From: Niveispirillum sp. SYP-B3756
Lineage (GTDB): Bacteria > Pseudomonadota > Alphaproteobacteria > Azospirillales > Azospirillaceae
Length of the DNA: 64,000 nt
NCBI RefSeq assembly: GCF_009495745.1
Contig: NZ_WIDQ01000001.1
Span: 609,136-673,135 of the forward strand
Direction: 5' to 3'
A model generated the notes under the pieces. It had not been told where the DNA came from. It worked only from the letters and a program-made list of their open reading frames with translations, and ran no database searches. Made by a program: the position numbers and the translations under genes. Below, in pieces: positions 8,001 to 19,320 of the stretch; the stretch's first letter is position 1, and each line of letters opens with the position of its first letter.

Positions 8001-8258
8001 ATGCCCGCCACCACGCAAGCCAACCTGACGGTCGCCCCGAATGGGCGGGTGGTCATCCCCGCCGGGATGCGGGCGGCCATGGGCATCCCGGAAGGGGGAC
8101 GCGTGGTGGCGCGCCTGGTGGATGGCGCGGTGATACTGGAGCCGATTGCCGTGGCGATAAAGCGTGCCCAGGATTATGTGCGCCAGTTCGTGCCCGAGGG
8201 GGTCAGCCTGGCCGATGAGGTAATCGCCGAACGCCGGGCCGCCGCCGATCATGAGTGA
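8001..8258 (+). CDS. vapB: AbrB-fold antitoxin (VapB)
   Basis: 85 residues with a SpoVT/AbrB swapped-hairpin DNA-binding motif: ANLTVAPNGRVVIPAGMRAAMGIPEGGRVVARLVDGAVILEP. The C-terminal half (QDYVRQFVPEGVSLADEVIAERRAAADHE) should wrap the toxin. The ATG at 8001 has the SD AAGGA 8 bases upstream; an in-frame ATG at 7902 lacks support. The 3' end overlaps the PIN-domain gene by 8 bases. Confidence 0.88.
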   Translation: MPATTQANLTVAPNGRVVIPAGMRAAMGIPEGGRVVARLVDGAVILEPIAVAIKRAQDYVRQFVPEGVSLADEVIAERRAAADHE

Positions 8259-8652
8259 TCCTGTGCTGGATAGTTCCGCCTTACTGGCCTTTCTGCTGCG
8301 GGAACCGGGGGCGGAACAGGTGGAAGCCATCCTACCCGCCGCTGCCATGTCCGCCGTGAATTTCACCGAGGCGCTGACCAAACTGGTCGAACGCGGCATC
8401 CCGCCGGCAAATGCGCGGGATGTGGTGCTGGGGCTGGGGATCGAGATTGTCGATTTCGACGCCGATCAGGCCGTCCGTGCCGCCGCCCTGCGGGAGGCGA
8501 CGCGCAAAGCCGGCCTGTCCCTGGGGGACCGGGCCTGTCTGGCGCTGGCCCTGCAACGGCAAGCCCCAGCCTTGACCAGCGACAAGGCATGGCTGCGCTT
8601 GCCCGCTGCCAACCTGCCCCCGATCATTTGCATTCGCGGCGCTGCATCTTGA
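8251..8652 (+). CDS. vapC: PIN-domain ribonuclease toxin (VapC)
   Basis: 133 residues. The PIN acidic residues are visible: the first Asp in VLDSSALLAFLLREPG, the Glu in NFTEALTKL, and the Asp in LSLGDRACLALALQ, followed by ALTSDKAW. VapC toxins are magnesium-dependent RNases, often acting on initiator tRNA or rRNA. The gene overlaps vapB by 8 bases, and its TGA stop overlaps the presumed TTG start of recF, so toxin and repair gene may be translationally coupled. Confidence 0.9.
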   Translation: MSDPVLDSSALLAFLLREPGAEQVEAILPAAAMSAVNFTEALTKLVERGIPPANARDVVLGLGIEIVDFDADQAVRAAALREATRKAGLSLGDRACLALALQRQAPALTSDKAWLRLPAANLPPIICIRGAAS

Positions 8653-9812
8653 CCTATCCCACCCTCGCCGTCACCCGCCTGACCTTGACGCGCTTTCGTT
8701 CCTACGCCTTGGCCCGGCTGGAATGTGATGCGCGGCCCGTTGTGCTGACGGGGGAGAATGGGGCCGGCAAGACCAACCTGCTGGAGGCGGTCAGCTTCCT
8801 GGCCCCCGGTCGCGGGATGCGCCGGGCCAAGCTGTGCGACGCCGAGCGCATCGGCGACAGCCACGCCGCCGACTGGACCGGCGGCCCCGGCTGGGCCATC
8901 GCCGCCCAGGTGCAAACGCCCTTAGGGCCGGTGGAGATCGGCACCGGCCGCGACCCGGCGGGTGGGGAGAGCGAGCGGCGGCTGGTGCATATTGATGGCC
9001 GCCCGGCCAAGGGCCAGATCGCGCTGGCCGAGCATGTCGCCGTCGTCTGGCTGACGCCGCAGATGGACCGGCTGTTCCAGGAAGCGGCATCGGGCCGCCG
9101 GCGCTTCCTGGACCGGCTGGTGTTCGGCTTTGATCCCGGCCATGCCGGGCGGCTGACCAAATATGAAAATGCCCTGCGCGAACGCGCCCGCATCCTGCGC
9201 GATGGGCCGGTTGATCCGGCCTGGCTGTCCGCCTTGGAAGACCAGATGGTGGAAACCGGCATCGCCGTGGCCGCCGCACGGGCGGAAATGGCGCGGCGGC
9301 TGGAAGCGGCCGCCTCCCAGGGTGTCGGCCCCTTCCCCGCCCCCGGCATCCGCATGGCCGGCGCCATTGATGAGCTGCTGGCCGACCGCCCGGCGCTGGA
9401 AGCCGAGGAAGGTTTCCGCCGCGCCCTGGCCGACGGGCGGCGGGTGGATGCGGTGGCCGGCGGTGCCGGCATCGGCCCGCATAAATCCGACCTCTCCGTC
9501 ACCTACCGCGCCAAGAACATGCCGGCCGAACTGGGCAGCACGGGCGAGCAGAAGGCCCTGCTGATCGCCATCGTGCTGGCCAATGCACGGCTGATGAAGG
9601 CAGAGACCGGCACCCCGCCGCTGCTGCTGCTGGATGAGGTGGCGGCCCATCTGGATGAAGGCCGCCGACAGGCCCTGTTTGACGAGATTCTGGCCACCGG
9701 GGCGCAAGCCTGGATGACCGGCACGGATGCGGAAATCTTCCGCCCGCTGGCGGGACGGGCAACCCATATCCTGGTTGCCCAATCGCAGCTAAGCCATGCG
9801 GAAATTTGGTAG
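8649..9812 (+). CDS. recF: DNA replication and repair protein RecF
   Basis: About 387 residues. SMC-like ATPase that loads RecA at gaps. Visible: TRLTLTRFRSYALARLECD, Walker A GENGAGKTNLLEAVSFL, the ABC-type signature region LGSTGEQKALLIAIVLANA, and Walker B PPLLLLDEVAAHLDEGRR. The start is uncertain; TTG at 8649 overlaps the vapC stop as TTGA and leaves little extra sequence before the conserved N-terminus, whereas the ATG at 8589 would add 20 residues lying inside vapC. gyrB follows 54 bases later. Confidence 0.93.
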   Translation: MTYPTLAVTRLTLTRFRSYALARLECDARPVVLTGENGAGKTNLLEAVSFLAPGRGMRRAKLCDAERIGDSHAADWTGGPGWAIAAQVQTPLGPVEIGTGRDPAGGESERRLVHIDGRPAKGQIALAEHVAVVWLTPQMDRLFQEAASGRRRFLDRLVFGFDPGHAGRLTKYENALRERARILRDGPVDPAWLSALEDQMVETGIAVAAARAEMARRLEAAASQGVGPFPAPGIRMAGAIDELLADRPALEAEEGFRRALADGRRVDAVAGGAGIGPHKSDLSVTYRAKNMPAELGSTGEQKALLIAIVLANARLMKAETGTPPLLLLDEVAAHLDEGRRQALFDEILATGAQAWMTGTDAEIFRPLAGRATHILVAQSQLSHAEIW

Positions 9813-12416
<2,604 letters not shown>

Positions 12417-12420
12417 TGGA

Positions 12421-12463
12421 GAGGGGGGAGCTTGCCGAACCCTCACGGAAAGCTCCCCCCCTC
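12421..12463. terminator. bidirectional hairpin between gyrB and ilvD
   Basis: GAGGGGGGAGCTT (12421-12433) pairs with AAGCTCCCCCCCTC (12450-12463 with one extra base), between two genes that converge. No long T run follows on either strand, but position and stem strength fit a shared terminator. Confidence 0.65.
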
Positions 12464-12481
12464 ACCGGTTGTTCAGCTTTC

Positions 12482-14341
12482 TTACTTCCGCCGATAGAGC
12501 TGGCTCACATCGCGCACGGCCCCCTTGGCCGCCGACGTGGTCAGTGCCGCATAGGCCTGCAGGGCCTGGGAGACATAGCGTTCGCGCGGTGCAGTCGGCT
12601 TCCAGCCATCTGGGCCCTTGGCATCCATGGCGGCACGGCGGCGGTCCAGTTCGGCATCGGTCACATCCAGATGGATGCGGCGGTTGGGGATGTCGATCAG
12701 GATCATGTCCCCTTCCTCCACCAGCCCGATGGTGCCGCCTTCGGCAGCTTCCGGGCTGGCATGGCCGATGGACAGGCCCGAGGTGCCGCCGGAGAAGCGG
12801 CCATCGGTGATGAGCGCGCAAACCTTGCCCAGCCCCTTGGACTTCAGATAGCTGGTCGGGTACAGCATTTCCTGCATCCCCGGCCCGCCCTTCGGGCCCT
12901 CATAGCGGATCAGCACCACATCGCCGGCCTGGATGCGGTTGCCCAGGATGGCGGAGACGGCCGCATCCTGGCTTTCAAACACGCGGGCCGGGCCGCTGAA
13001 GGTGAGCGCCGACGGGTCCACACCCGCCGTCTTCACGATGCAGCCCTCTTCCGCCAGATTGCCGAACAGCACGGCCAGACCGCCATCCTTGGAAAAGGCG
13101 TTATCGACCGAACGGATCACACCCTTCACCCGGTCCTTATCCAACTCGTGATACCGGCTGGCCTGGGAGAAGGCGACGGTGGTGCGCACCCCACCGGGGG
13201 CGGCCTTGAACAGCGTCTGCACATCCGGGTCGTTGCTGACGGCAATGTCCCAACGGGCCAGCGCATCGGCCAGCGACGGCGCATCCACGCGCTTGGCGTC
13301 GGTATGCAGCAACCCGGCGCGGGCCAGCTCGCCCAGGATGGACATGATGCCGCCGGCCCGGTGCACATCCTCGATATGCACATTGGCTACGGCAGGGGCC
13401 ACCTTGCAGATGTTGGGCACGCGGCGCGACATGCGGTCGATATCGGCCATGGTGAAATTCACCTGACCTTCATTGGCCGCGGCCAGCAGGTGCAACACGG
13501 TGTTGGTGGAACCGCCCATGGCGATATCCAGGGCAATGGCGTTCTCAAACGCTTCAAACGTGGCGATGTTGCGCGGCAGCACGCCCTCATCGTCCTGGAA
13601 ATAATAGCGGCGCGCCAGATCGACGATGGTGTGACCGGCCTGCACGAACAGGGCGCGGCGGTCGGCATGGGTGGCCAATACGGTGCCGTTGCCGGGCAGG
13701 GCCAGCCCCAGCGCTTCGGTCAGGCAGTTCATCGAATTGGCGGTGAACATGCCGGAGCAGGAGCCGCAGGTCGGGCAGGCCGACCGTTCGATGACCTTCA
13801 CATCCTCGTCGCTATACTTGTCATCGGCCGCCACCACCATGGCGTCGACCAGATCGATGGCGATTTCCTTGCCCTTCACCGTCGCCTTGCCAGCCTCCAT
13901 CGGGCCGCCGGACACGAAGATGGTGGGGATGTTCAGGCGCAGCGCCGCCATCAACATGCCGGGCGTGATCTTGTCGCAGTTGGAAATGCAGACCAACGCG
14001 TCGGCGCAATGGGCATTCACCATATATTCCACCGCATCGGCGATCACTTCGCGCGACGGCAGGGAATAAAGCATCCCGTCATGGCCCATGGCGATGCCGT
14101 CATCCACGGCGATGGTGTTGAACTCCTTGGCGATACCGCCCGCGGCCTCAATCTCTCCGGCTACAAGCTGGCCCAGATCCTTCAGATGCACATGGCCAGG
14201 CACGAACTGGGTGAAGGAATTGGCAATGGCGATGATCGGCTTGCCGAAATCCTCGTCCTTCACGCCGGTGGCGCGCCACAGGCCACGGGCGCCGGCCATG
14301 TTGCGGCCATGGGTGCTTTTGCGGGAGCGGAGCTGAGGCAC
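12482..14341 (-). CDS. ilvD: dihydroxy-acid dehydratase
   Basis: 619 residues. Iron-sulfur enzyme that dehydrates 2,3-dihydroxy acids to 2-keto acids in isoleucine and valine synthesis. Cluster ligands are visible in [15 protein letters not shown] and [19 protein letters not shown], together with [13 protein letters not shown] and [15 protein letters not shown]. The start [26 protein letters not shown] is the family's standard N-terminus. It converges with gyrB. No attenuator or leader peptide was seen in the 240 bases upstream. Confidence 0.97.
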   Translation of the reverse strand: MPQLRSRKSTHGRNMAGARGLWRATGVKDEDFGKPIIAIANSFTQFVPGHVHLKDLGQLVAGEIEAAGGIAKEFNTIAVDDGIAMGHDGMLYSLPSREVIADAVEYMVNAHCADALVCISNCDKITPGMLMAALRLNIPTIFVSGGPMEAGKATVKGKEIAIDLVDAMVVAADDKYSDEDVKVIERSACPTCGSCSGMFTANSMNCLTEALGLALPGNGTVLATHADRRALFVQAGHTIVDLARRYYFQDDEGVLPRNIATFEAFENAIALDIAMGGSTNTVLHLLAAANEGQVNFTMADIDRMSRRVPNICKVAPAVANVHIEDVHRAGGIMSILGELARAGLLHTDAKRVDAPSLADALARWDIAVSNDPDVQTLFKAAPGGVRTTVAFSQASRYHELDKDRVKGVIRSVDNAFSKDGGLAVLFGNLAEEGCIVKTAGVDPSALTFSGPARVFESQDAAVSAILGNRIQAGDVVLIRYEGPKGGPGMQEMLYPTSYLKSKGLGKVCALITDGRFSGGTSGLSIGHASPEAAEGGTIGLVEEGDMILIDIPNRRIHLDVTDAELDRRRAAMDAKGPDGWKPTAPRERYVSQALQAYAALTTSAAKGAVRDVSQLYRRK

Positions 14342-14586
14342 GGGGGCTATCCTCTGGGTAACAAGATTTCAAAAAAAGTGGATCGTTGGATGGAAAAATA
14401 CGCATCTAACGACGGCTCTGCATCCAACATTCCTGCAACCCGTGTATGCCCGCGCCCGGTGCCGGTCAAGCGCGGGCAGGATAATTTATCCCATGGTCAC
14501 AAGGGGGCTGGATTCCCCATCGATTATCTGTTGAAAATTTCCTGAGCGAATTTTTGTGCGGTGCGGAAGACGAAAAGGCGGTGGCA
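14342..14586. other. 245-bp divergent intergenic region
   Basis: Lies between ilvD (leftward) and a secreted hydrolase gene (rightward) and must carry both promoters. It is AT-richer than its surroundings. I see no convincing -35/-10 pair, riboswitch or terminator. Confidence 0.5.
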
Positions 14587-15615
14587 ATGGGACAGGGTCG
14601 GCGGGGCTGGCTTCTTGGCGCGGTGCTGCTGGCATCGCTCGCGTCCACCCTGCCGGCGGCGGCACAGGTGCTGCTGGTCGCCGACATGCCCTGGCTGACA
14701 TCCCATGTGGTAAAGCAGGGCCAGCGGCAGATCACCTATTACCGGGCCGATCATGGTGCGGACAAGCCGACCATCCTGTTCATCCAGGGCTCCGGCTGCG
14801 ACAGTTGGTTTGAGCGGGAGGATGATGGCAGCCTGGAGCCGCGCACCAATGCCGCCACCATCATTCTGGACCGGCAGGATATCAACGCGGTGCTGGTGGA
14901 AAAGCCGTTCAATAATGGCGAGGATGCCGACCGCGGGGATGAGTGCAGCCCCGCCTTCATCGCCGATTTTTCGGCCGACAGCTGGCAGGCGGCGCTGTCG
15001 GCCGTGCTGACGGATGTGCGCCGCACGCTGCCGCCCGATGCCACCCCGATCATGCTGTTCGGCCATTCGGAAGGGGCGGATATGGCAGCCTATCTGCTGG
15101 GAGCCGACCCTGAGATTGGCAAGGCCGCCATCATCGCCGGCGGCGGCCTGGATATCCTGTTTGAGATGACCAGCTTTGCCTATATCGGCGGCGGCTGGAC
15201 CGGGGTGCGGGAGGAAGAGGCGGGCAAGATGTCCGACCGGCTGCGCGCCATCATGAATGGCAAGGGCCGGGATGATGAAATCCTCTGGGGTTCCAGCCTG
15301 CGGCAATGGCGTTCCTTCCTGCGCCGACCGCCGGGGCTGGCGCTGTTGAAAAGCGATGCCAGCCTGCTGCTGGTGGGCGGCACGCGGGACAAGGACGCCT
15401 CCATGCTGGCGATGGAGGCGTCTTATGCCCTGCTGGTGGCAGGGGGGCATGATGTCACCATCTGGCGGCTGCTGGGGGCCGATCACCGGCTGATGGCGCG
15501 CGGCGACCGCGCCGAAACCCGCCGCCATTATAATCAGGCCATCGACTGGCTGATCGGCCGCAAACTGGTGGTACAGGACAAGGGCGCCATCCCCGCGAAT
15601 GCCACGGTGCAATAG
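14587..15615 (+). CDS. secreted alpha/beta hydrolase, substrate unknown
   Basis: 342 residues. The first ~27 residues form a signal peptide (MGQGRRGWLLGAVLLASLASTLPAAA before Q), so the protein is probably periplasmic. Hydrolase features: KPTILFIQGSGCDSWFE (oxyanion region), nucleophile elbow LFGHSEGADMAAYL, a candidate Asp in GGTRDKDASM, and the terminal His in LLGADHRLMARG. The ATG at 14587 is chosen because it starts the signal peptide directly; the frame is open 11 codons further. No operon partner on the same strand. Substrate is not predictable. Confidence 0.75.
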   Translation: MGQGRRGWLLGAVLLASLASTLPAAAQVLLVADMPWLTSHVVKQGQRQITYYRADHGADKPTILFIQGSGCDSWFEREDDGSLEPRTNAATIILDRQDINAVLVEKPFNNGEDADRGDECSPAFIADFSADSWQAALSAVLTDVRRTLPPDATPIMLFGHSEGADMAAYLLGADPEIGKAAIIAGGGLDILFEMTSFAYIGGGWTGVREEEAGKMSDRLRAIMNGKGRDDEILWGSSLRQWRSFLRRPPGLALLKSDASLLLVGGTRDKDASMLAMEASYALLVAGGHDVTIWRLLGADHRLMARGDRAETRRHYNQAIDWLIGRKLVVQDKGAIPANATVQ

Positions 15616-15689
15616 CCGGTGGACAGCGGCGGGTGCCACGGGTAAGCCTTGTGGGAACTTTTCCCGAACATCGGTAGAGGGCTGCCCCC

Positions 15690-16484
15690 GTGCGTATCGC
15701 CACCTGGAACATTAATTCCGTCCGCCTGCGCATCGATCTGGTGATGAAGCTGCTGGACGAACAGGCCCCCGACGTCCTGTGCCTGCAGGAAACCAAGGTG
15801 GTGGACGATGCCTTCCCCCGCAATGCCTTCAAGGAACGCGGGTATGAGCATATCCATATCCATGGCATGAAAAGCTATAATGGCGTGGCCATCCTGTCGC
15901 GCCTGCCCTTTTCCTCCAGCGATATCCGCCATTCCTGCGGGAAGGAGGATTGCCGCCACGTGCTGGCCACGCTGGAAAACGGGGTGGAGATCCATAACCT
16001 CTACATCCCCGCCGGCGGCGATATCCCCGATCCGGCGGTGAATGACAAATTCGCCCACAAGCTTCAGTTCCTGGCGGAAATGCAGGAATGGTTCCTGGCC
16101 AACCGGACCCCGGATCAGCCGATGATCCTGGTGGGCGACCTGAATATCGCGCCCTTGGAACATGATGTCTGGTCGCACAAGCAGCTGCTGGATGTGGTTT
16201 CCCACACCCCGATTGAGGTGGAGAAGCTGACCGCCCTGCAAAACAGCCTGAACTGGGTCGACGCGGTGCGCCATTTCGTGCCGCCCGACCGCAAGCTTTA
16301 CAGCTGGTGGTCCTATCGCGCGGCGGACTGGAACGCGTCGGACAAGGGCCGCCGGCTGGACCATGTCTGGGTGACACCGCCGCTGGCAGGACGCCTGAAG
16401 GGACAGACCATCCTGCGCGACGCGCGCGGCTGGGAACCCAAGCCCAGCGATCATGTGCCGGTGATCGTCGATCTGGAGATGTGA
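15690..16484 (+). CDS. xthA: exodeoxyribonuclease III
   Basis: 264 residues of the ExoIII/APE1 endonuclease-exonuclease-phosphatase fold. Motifs: RIATWNINSVRLR, DVLCLQETKV, YNGVAILSR, LVGDLNIAPLEHDVW, and the terminal GRRLDHVWVTP plus EPKPSDHVPVIVDL. It repairs abasic sites and has 3'-5' exonuclease activity. Translation starts at a GTG (15690). Its TGA stop (16482-16484) is the left target duplication of a MITE-like element that begins at the next base. Confidence 0.95.
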   Translation: MRIATWNINSVRLRIDLVMKLLDEQAPDVLCLQETKVVDDAFPRNAFKERGYEHIHIHGMKSYNGVAILSRLPFSSSDIRHSCGKEDCRHVLATLENGVEIHNLYIPAGGDIPDPAVNDKFAHKLQFLAEMQEWFLANRTPDQPMILVGDLNIAPLEHDVWSHKQLLDVVSHTPIEVEKLTALQNSLNWVDAVRHFVPPDRKLYSWWSYRAADWNASDKGRRLDHVWVTPPLAGRLKGQTILRDARGWEPKPSDHVPVIVDLEM

Positions 16485-16608
16485 GAGTCGATCCAAGAAC
16501 TTTCAGTTATTTTCCAATCTCTTAACCGTCATTCCCGCCTTCGCGGGAATGACGGTAGAGAAAGGGCAAGGCTTCGAAAGGCGGGATAACTTTCCGGACA
16601 GACGCTGA
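16482..16608. repeat. MITE-like palindromic element, copy A (short form), TSD TGA
   Basis: A 121-bp element (16485-16605) flanked by TGA at 16482-16484 and 16606-16608. Ends are GAGTCGATCC... and ...CTTTCCGGACAGACGC. The core is a single hairpin with arms ACCGTCATTCCCG and CGGGAATGACGGT; compared with copies D and E the internal loop with its second hairpin layer has been lost. The left TGA is the xthA stop codon. Confidence 0.8.
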
Positions 16609-16634
16609 GGGAGCTCGGGAACGGCACTGTCGCC

Positions 16635-18359
16635 TCAAATTCCTTCACCGATCATTTCCGGTCGAGCGGGCAGTCGCACGGTGACCAGGGTGCCGTGGCC
16701 GGGCTGGCTGTCGATGGACAGGCTGCCCCGGTGCAGGGCCACCAGGGCCTGCGCCACCGGCAGACCCAGCCCGGTGCCCTGCCGGTCACGGCTCAGATGG
16801 GAATGCACCTGGCGGAACGGCTCCAGCGCCAGGGCCACTTCCTCCGCCGTCATGCCGCAGCCGGTATCGGCCACGCGGAACAGCACATGGTCAGGCCCAT
16901 CCGCCAGGGCGGACAGGCGCACAGCACCGCCAGCATCGGTGTTCTTGACCGCATTGGTCAGCAGGTTCAGCAGAATCTGGCGCAGTTTCAGCGTGTCGGC
17001 CACCAGCGCCGGCACCGGCTGTTCCACGCTGGCCCCCAGTTCCACCCCGCGTTCGGCGGCCAGGGCGCGCAACATGCGCACGCATTCAAGGCTCAGCGCC
17101 CGCACATCCACCGGCTCGGCATGGAGTTCCATCCGACCGGCCTCGATCTTGGCCAGATCCAGCGTGTCATTGATCAGGGCCAGCAGGTTCAACCCGCTTT
17201 TATGGATATCATCGGCATATTCGGCATAGCGCGGATGGCCCAGCGGGCCGTGCAGGCCGGACGCCATCACCTCGGCAAAGCCGATGATGGCATTCAAGGG
17301 CGTGCGCAGCTCGTGGCTGGCCACGGCCAGGAACTGGGATTTCACCGCACTGGCATGTTCCGCCTCCGCCCGCGCGGCCCGAGCGGCCGCCTCGCTCTCC
17401 TGCAGGCGCAGGATATAGCGGTTGATCAGCAGGGCCAGCAGCAGCAGCAGCAAGCTGCCGATCAGCCCTTGGACCAGCATCTGGTTGCGCGCCGTCCGGT
17501 ACCCGCGCAGGGCCGACTGCATCTCGTAACCAACGGAGACCACCAGATCGGTGCCTTCCAGCCTTTCATAGCTGGTAACGCGCAGCGCTCCATCCACCGT
17601 GCTGCGGCCATGCACCACCCCGCGCGGCTTCTCCCGTGCGGCCCGTACAATGGTCGCTCCGGGAAAGGTGGCGCCCACGGCGCTGCGATTCTCGCTGCCA
17701 CGGGCATAGATGGTGCCATCCATATCCAGCAACGTGGCCACGCCGCCCAAATCCAGATCCATCTGGTTGAACAGGCCGGAGAAATATTCCGACAGCACGT
17801 CACCCACTACCACCGCCCGTATCGTACCGTCGCGCCTTTCCAGCCGCACCCAGAAGGGGATGGATGACATCAGGGGGGAGCGACCGACAATGGGCTTGCC
17901 AAAGCCGATGGCGCGGGTGCCGGGCGCGGTGGCGCGCTGGAAATAGTCGCTGTCGGCGAAATCCATGCCCAGCACGGCGGTGCGGGTGGTATCCAGCACC
18001 CGGCCGCTGCCGTCCAGCACGCCTAGGAATTTTGATACGCTGTCCATGCCCGGCACCCGGCGGCGCATCTGGTCCAGATGCAGCGGCTGGTCAGCGGCCA
18101 CCCGGTCGGCCACTTCCATCAGCAATTGCTGCACCTGGCTGAGCGTGCGGGTGACATGCTGGGCAAAGGCGCGGGTCAGGTTGCCGGTGTCCCGTTCGGC
18201 AGAGGCAATGGCATCGGCATAAGACAGGCGAATCTGCCAGCCGATCAGCAGCCACAGGCCACAGAACAGGGTGACACAGAGCAGGTTGATCCCTGCCCGG
18301 CCGCGCGGAACGGCGGATGGCTTCATCCTGCGAACGGGGACGGCAAGGGGGCTGACCAT
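16635..18359 (-). CDS. membrane-bound sensor histidine kinase
   Basis: About 574 residues. One membrane helix (GINLLCVTLFCGLWLLIGWQ), a periplasmic double-Cache-like sensor region of ~250 residues (DSVSKFLGVLDGSGRVLDTT, GMDFADSDYFQRA, IPFWVRLERRDG), a second helix (QGLIGSLLLLLLALLINRYIL), then HisKA with the phospho-accepting His in SHELRTPLNAIIGFAEVM and a HATPase_c domain (ILLNLLTNAVKNT, DTGCGM, GTGLGLPVAQALV). No receiver domain and no adjacent response regulator, so its partner is unknown. The first in-frame ATG lies inside a repeat hairpin; the ATG at 18359 is preferred, and one at 18326 is possible. Confidence 0.88.
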   Translation of the reverse strand: MVSPLAVPVRRMKPSAVPRGRAGINLLCVTLFCGLWLLIGWQIRLSYADAIASAERDTGNLTRAFAQHVTRTLSQVQQLLMEVADRVAADQPLHLDQMRRRVPGMDSVSKFLGVLDGSGRVLDTTRTAVLGMDFADSDYFQRATAPGTRAIGFGKPIVGRSPLMSSIPFWVRLERRDGTIRAVVVGDVLSEYFSGLFNQMDLDLGGVATLLDMDGTIYARGSENRSAVGATFPGATIVRAAREKPRGVVHGRSTVDGALRVTSYERLEGTDLVVSVGYEMQSALRGYRTARNQMLVQGLIGSLLLLLLALLINRYILRLQESEAAARAARAEAEHASAVKSQFLAVASHELRTPLNAIIGFAEVMASGLHGPLGHPRYAEYADDIHKSGLNLLALINDTLDLAKIEAGRMELHAEPVDVRALSLECVRMLRALAAERGVELGASVEQPVPALVADTLKLRQILLNLLTNAVKNTDAGGAVRLSALADGPDHVLFRVADTGCGMTAEEVALALEPFRQVHSHLSRDRQGTGLGLPVAQALVALHRGSLSIDSQPGHGTLVTVRLPARPEMIGEGI

Positions 18360-18410
18360 ACAGGATGGGTAGCACAAACCGGCCGTTTCCGCCATCGGGT
18401 GGAACCTTAT

Positions 18411-18553
18411 CCCAAGAGCCATGGATCATGGCTCTTGGGATTTCTATGTTCCCTCAGGTGCCGGGCGGCGGCATCCGCCGCCTTGGCTTACGCGGGCATG
18501 GGCCCGCGGGCCAGCGGTCGCTGGCCTTCAAGGGTCATGTTCCATGACCCTTG
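18411..18553. repeat. multi-hairpin dispersed repeat, copy 2
   Basis: Inverted copy of the 3976-4107 element. It starts with a perfect 13-bp hairpin (18411-18423 with 18427-18439, 3-base loop). It contains the GGCGGC/GCCGCC hairpin and ends in another perfect hairpin with the same architecture but a different sequence (CAAGGGTCATG 18529-18539 with CATGACCCTTG 18543-18553). The last hairpin encodes the final codons of the neighbouring hydrolase gene. Confidence 0.75.
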
Positions 18554-19317
18554 GTCTTCTCCGCCAGCTCCCCCGCCAGCCGCAGCATCAAGGCGATATC
18601 GGCATCGCGGGACAGGCGGTGGTCGCCATCCTTCACCAGCACCACCCGCACATCTTCGCCTTCCAGCGCCGCAGCCAGTTCCAGGCTGGTCTGCCAGGGA
18701 ATATCCGGGTCGCGCTGGCCATGCAGCAGGCGCACCGGGCAGGTCAGGGGGATCGGCCCCGGCAGCAGCAGATGGGCCGTCGCCTCCTCCAGCAGGTGGC
18801 GGGTGATGGGGTACCCGGCGGGATCATAGGCCGACGGCGCGATGAAACGCCCGTCACGCGCCAGCGCTGCCACCTGCGCCGGCCCCAGCCGGGGCCGGAT
18901 CATGCGTTCGGTGAAATCCGGGGCCGGGGCGATGCCCAGCAGTCCCGCCACCCTTTCCGGCCGGGCCAGCGCCACCAGCAGGGCGATCCAGCCGCCCATG
19001 CTGGACCCGACCAGGATCTGCGGCCCCTCTGTCAGCCGGTCCAGCACGGCCAGGGCATCATCGCGCCACTGGCCGATGCTGCCCTGTTCCCATTCCCCAC
19101 CGCTGGCCCCATGGCCCTGATAATCGAAGCGGATAAAGGCGCGGCCCGTTTCCCTGGCCCAGGCTTCCAACGATGTGGCCTTGATGCCCGTCATATCCGA
19201 TCGGAAACCGCCCAGGAAGACCAGCCCCGGATTCCGCCCTGCCGTGCGCCGATAGGCTATGGTGGAATTGGCCGTTTCCAGGCTATGTATCGGCCCTTCG
19301 TCACCCATCAGTCGCAT
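18535..19317 (-). CDS. alpha/beta hydrolase (ABHD10/BAAT-like serine hydrolase)
   Basis: 260 residues, cytoplasmic. Catalytic features: PGLVFLGGFRSDMTGIKA, FIRFDYQGHGASGG, nucleophile elbow LVGSSMGGWIALL, Asp in LLHGQRDPDIPW and His in VKDGDHRLSRDAD. This arrangement is like the mammalian ABHD10 group of small serine hydrolases (thioesterase or deglucuronidase activity in those). Its start is 3 bases from the divergent glycosyltransferase start. The last codons are encoded by the edge hairpin of a dispersed repeat. Confidence 0.82.
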   Translation of the reverse strand: MRLMGDEGPIHSLETANSTIAYRRTAGRNPGLVFLGGFRSDMTGIKATSLEAWARETGRAFIRFDYQGHGASGGEWEQGSIGQWRDDALAVLDRLTEGPQILVGSSMGGWIALLVALARPERVAGLLGIAPAPDFTERMIRPRLGPAQVAALARDGRFIAPSAYDPAGYPITRHLLEEATAHLLLPGPIPLTCPVRLLHGQRDPDIPWQTSLELAAALEGEDVRVVLVKDGDHRLSRDADIALMLRLAGELAEKTKGHGT

Positions 19318-19320
19318 CCC

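Noticed and set aside
18421..19320. N-terminal extension of the rightward glycosyltransferase frame
   Set aside because: This part is antisense to the complete alpha/beta hydrolase gene; the transferase domain begins naturally at the ATG at 19321.
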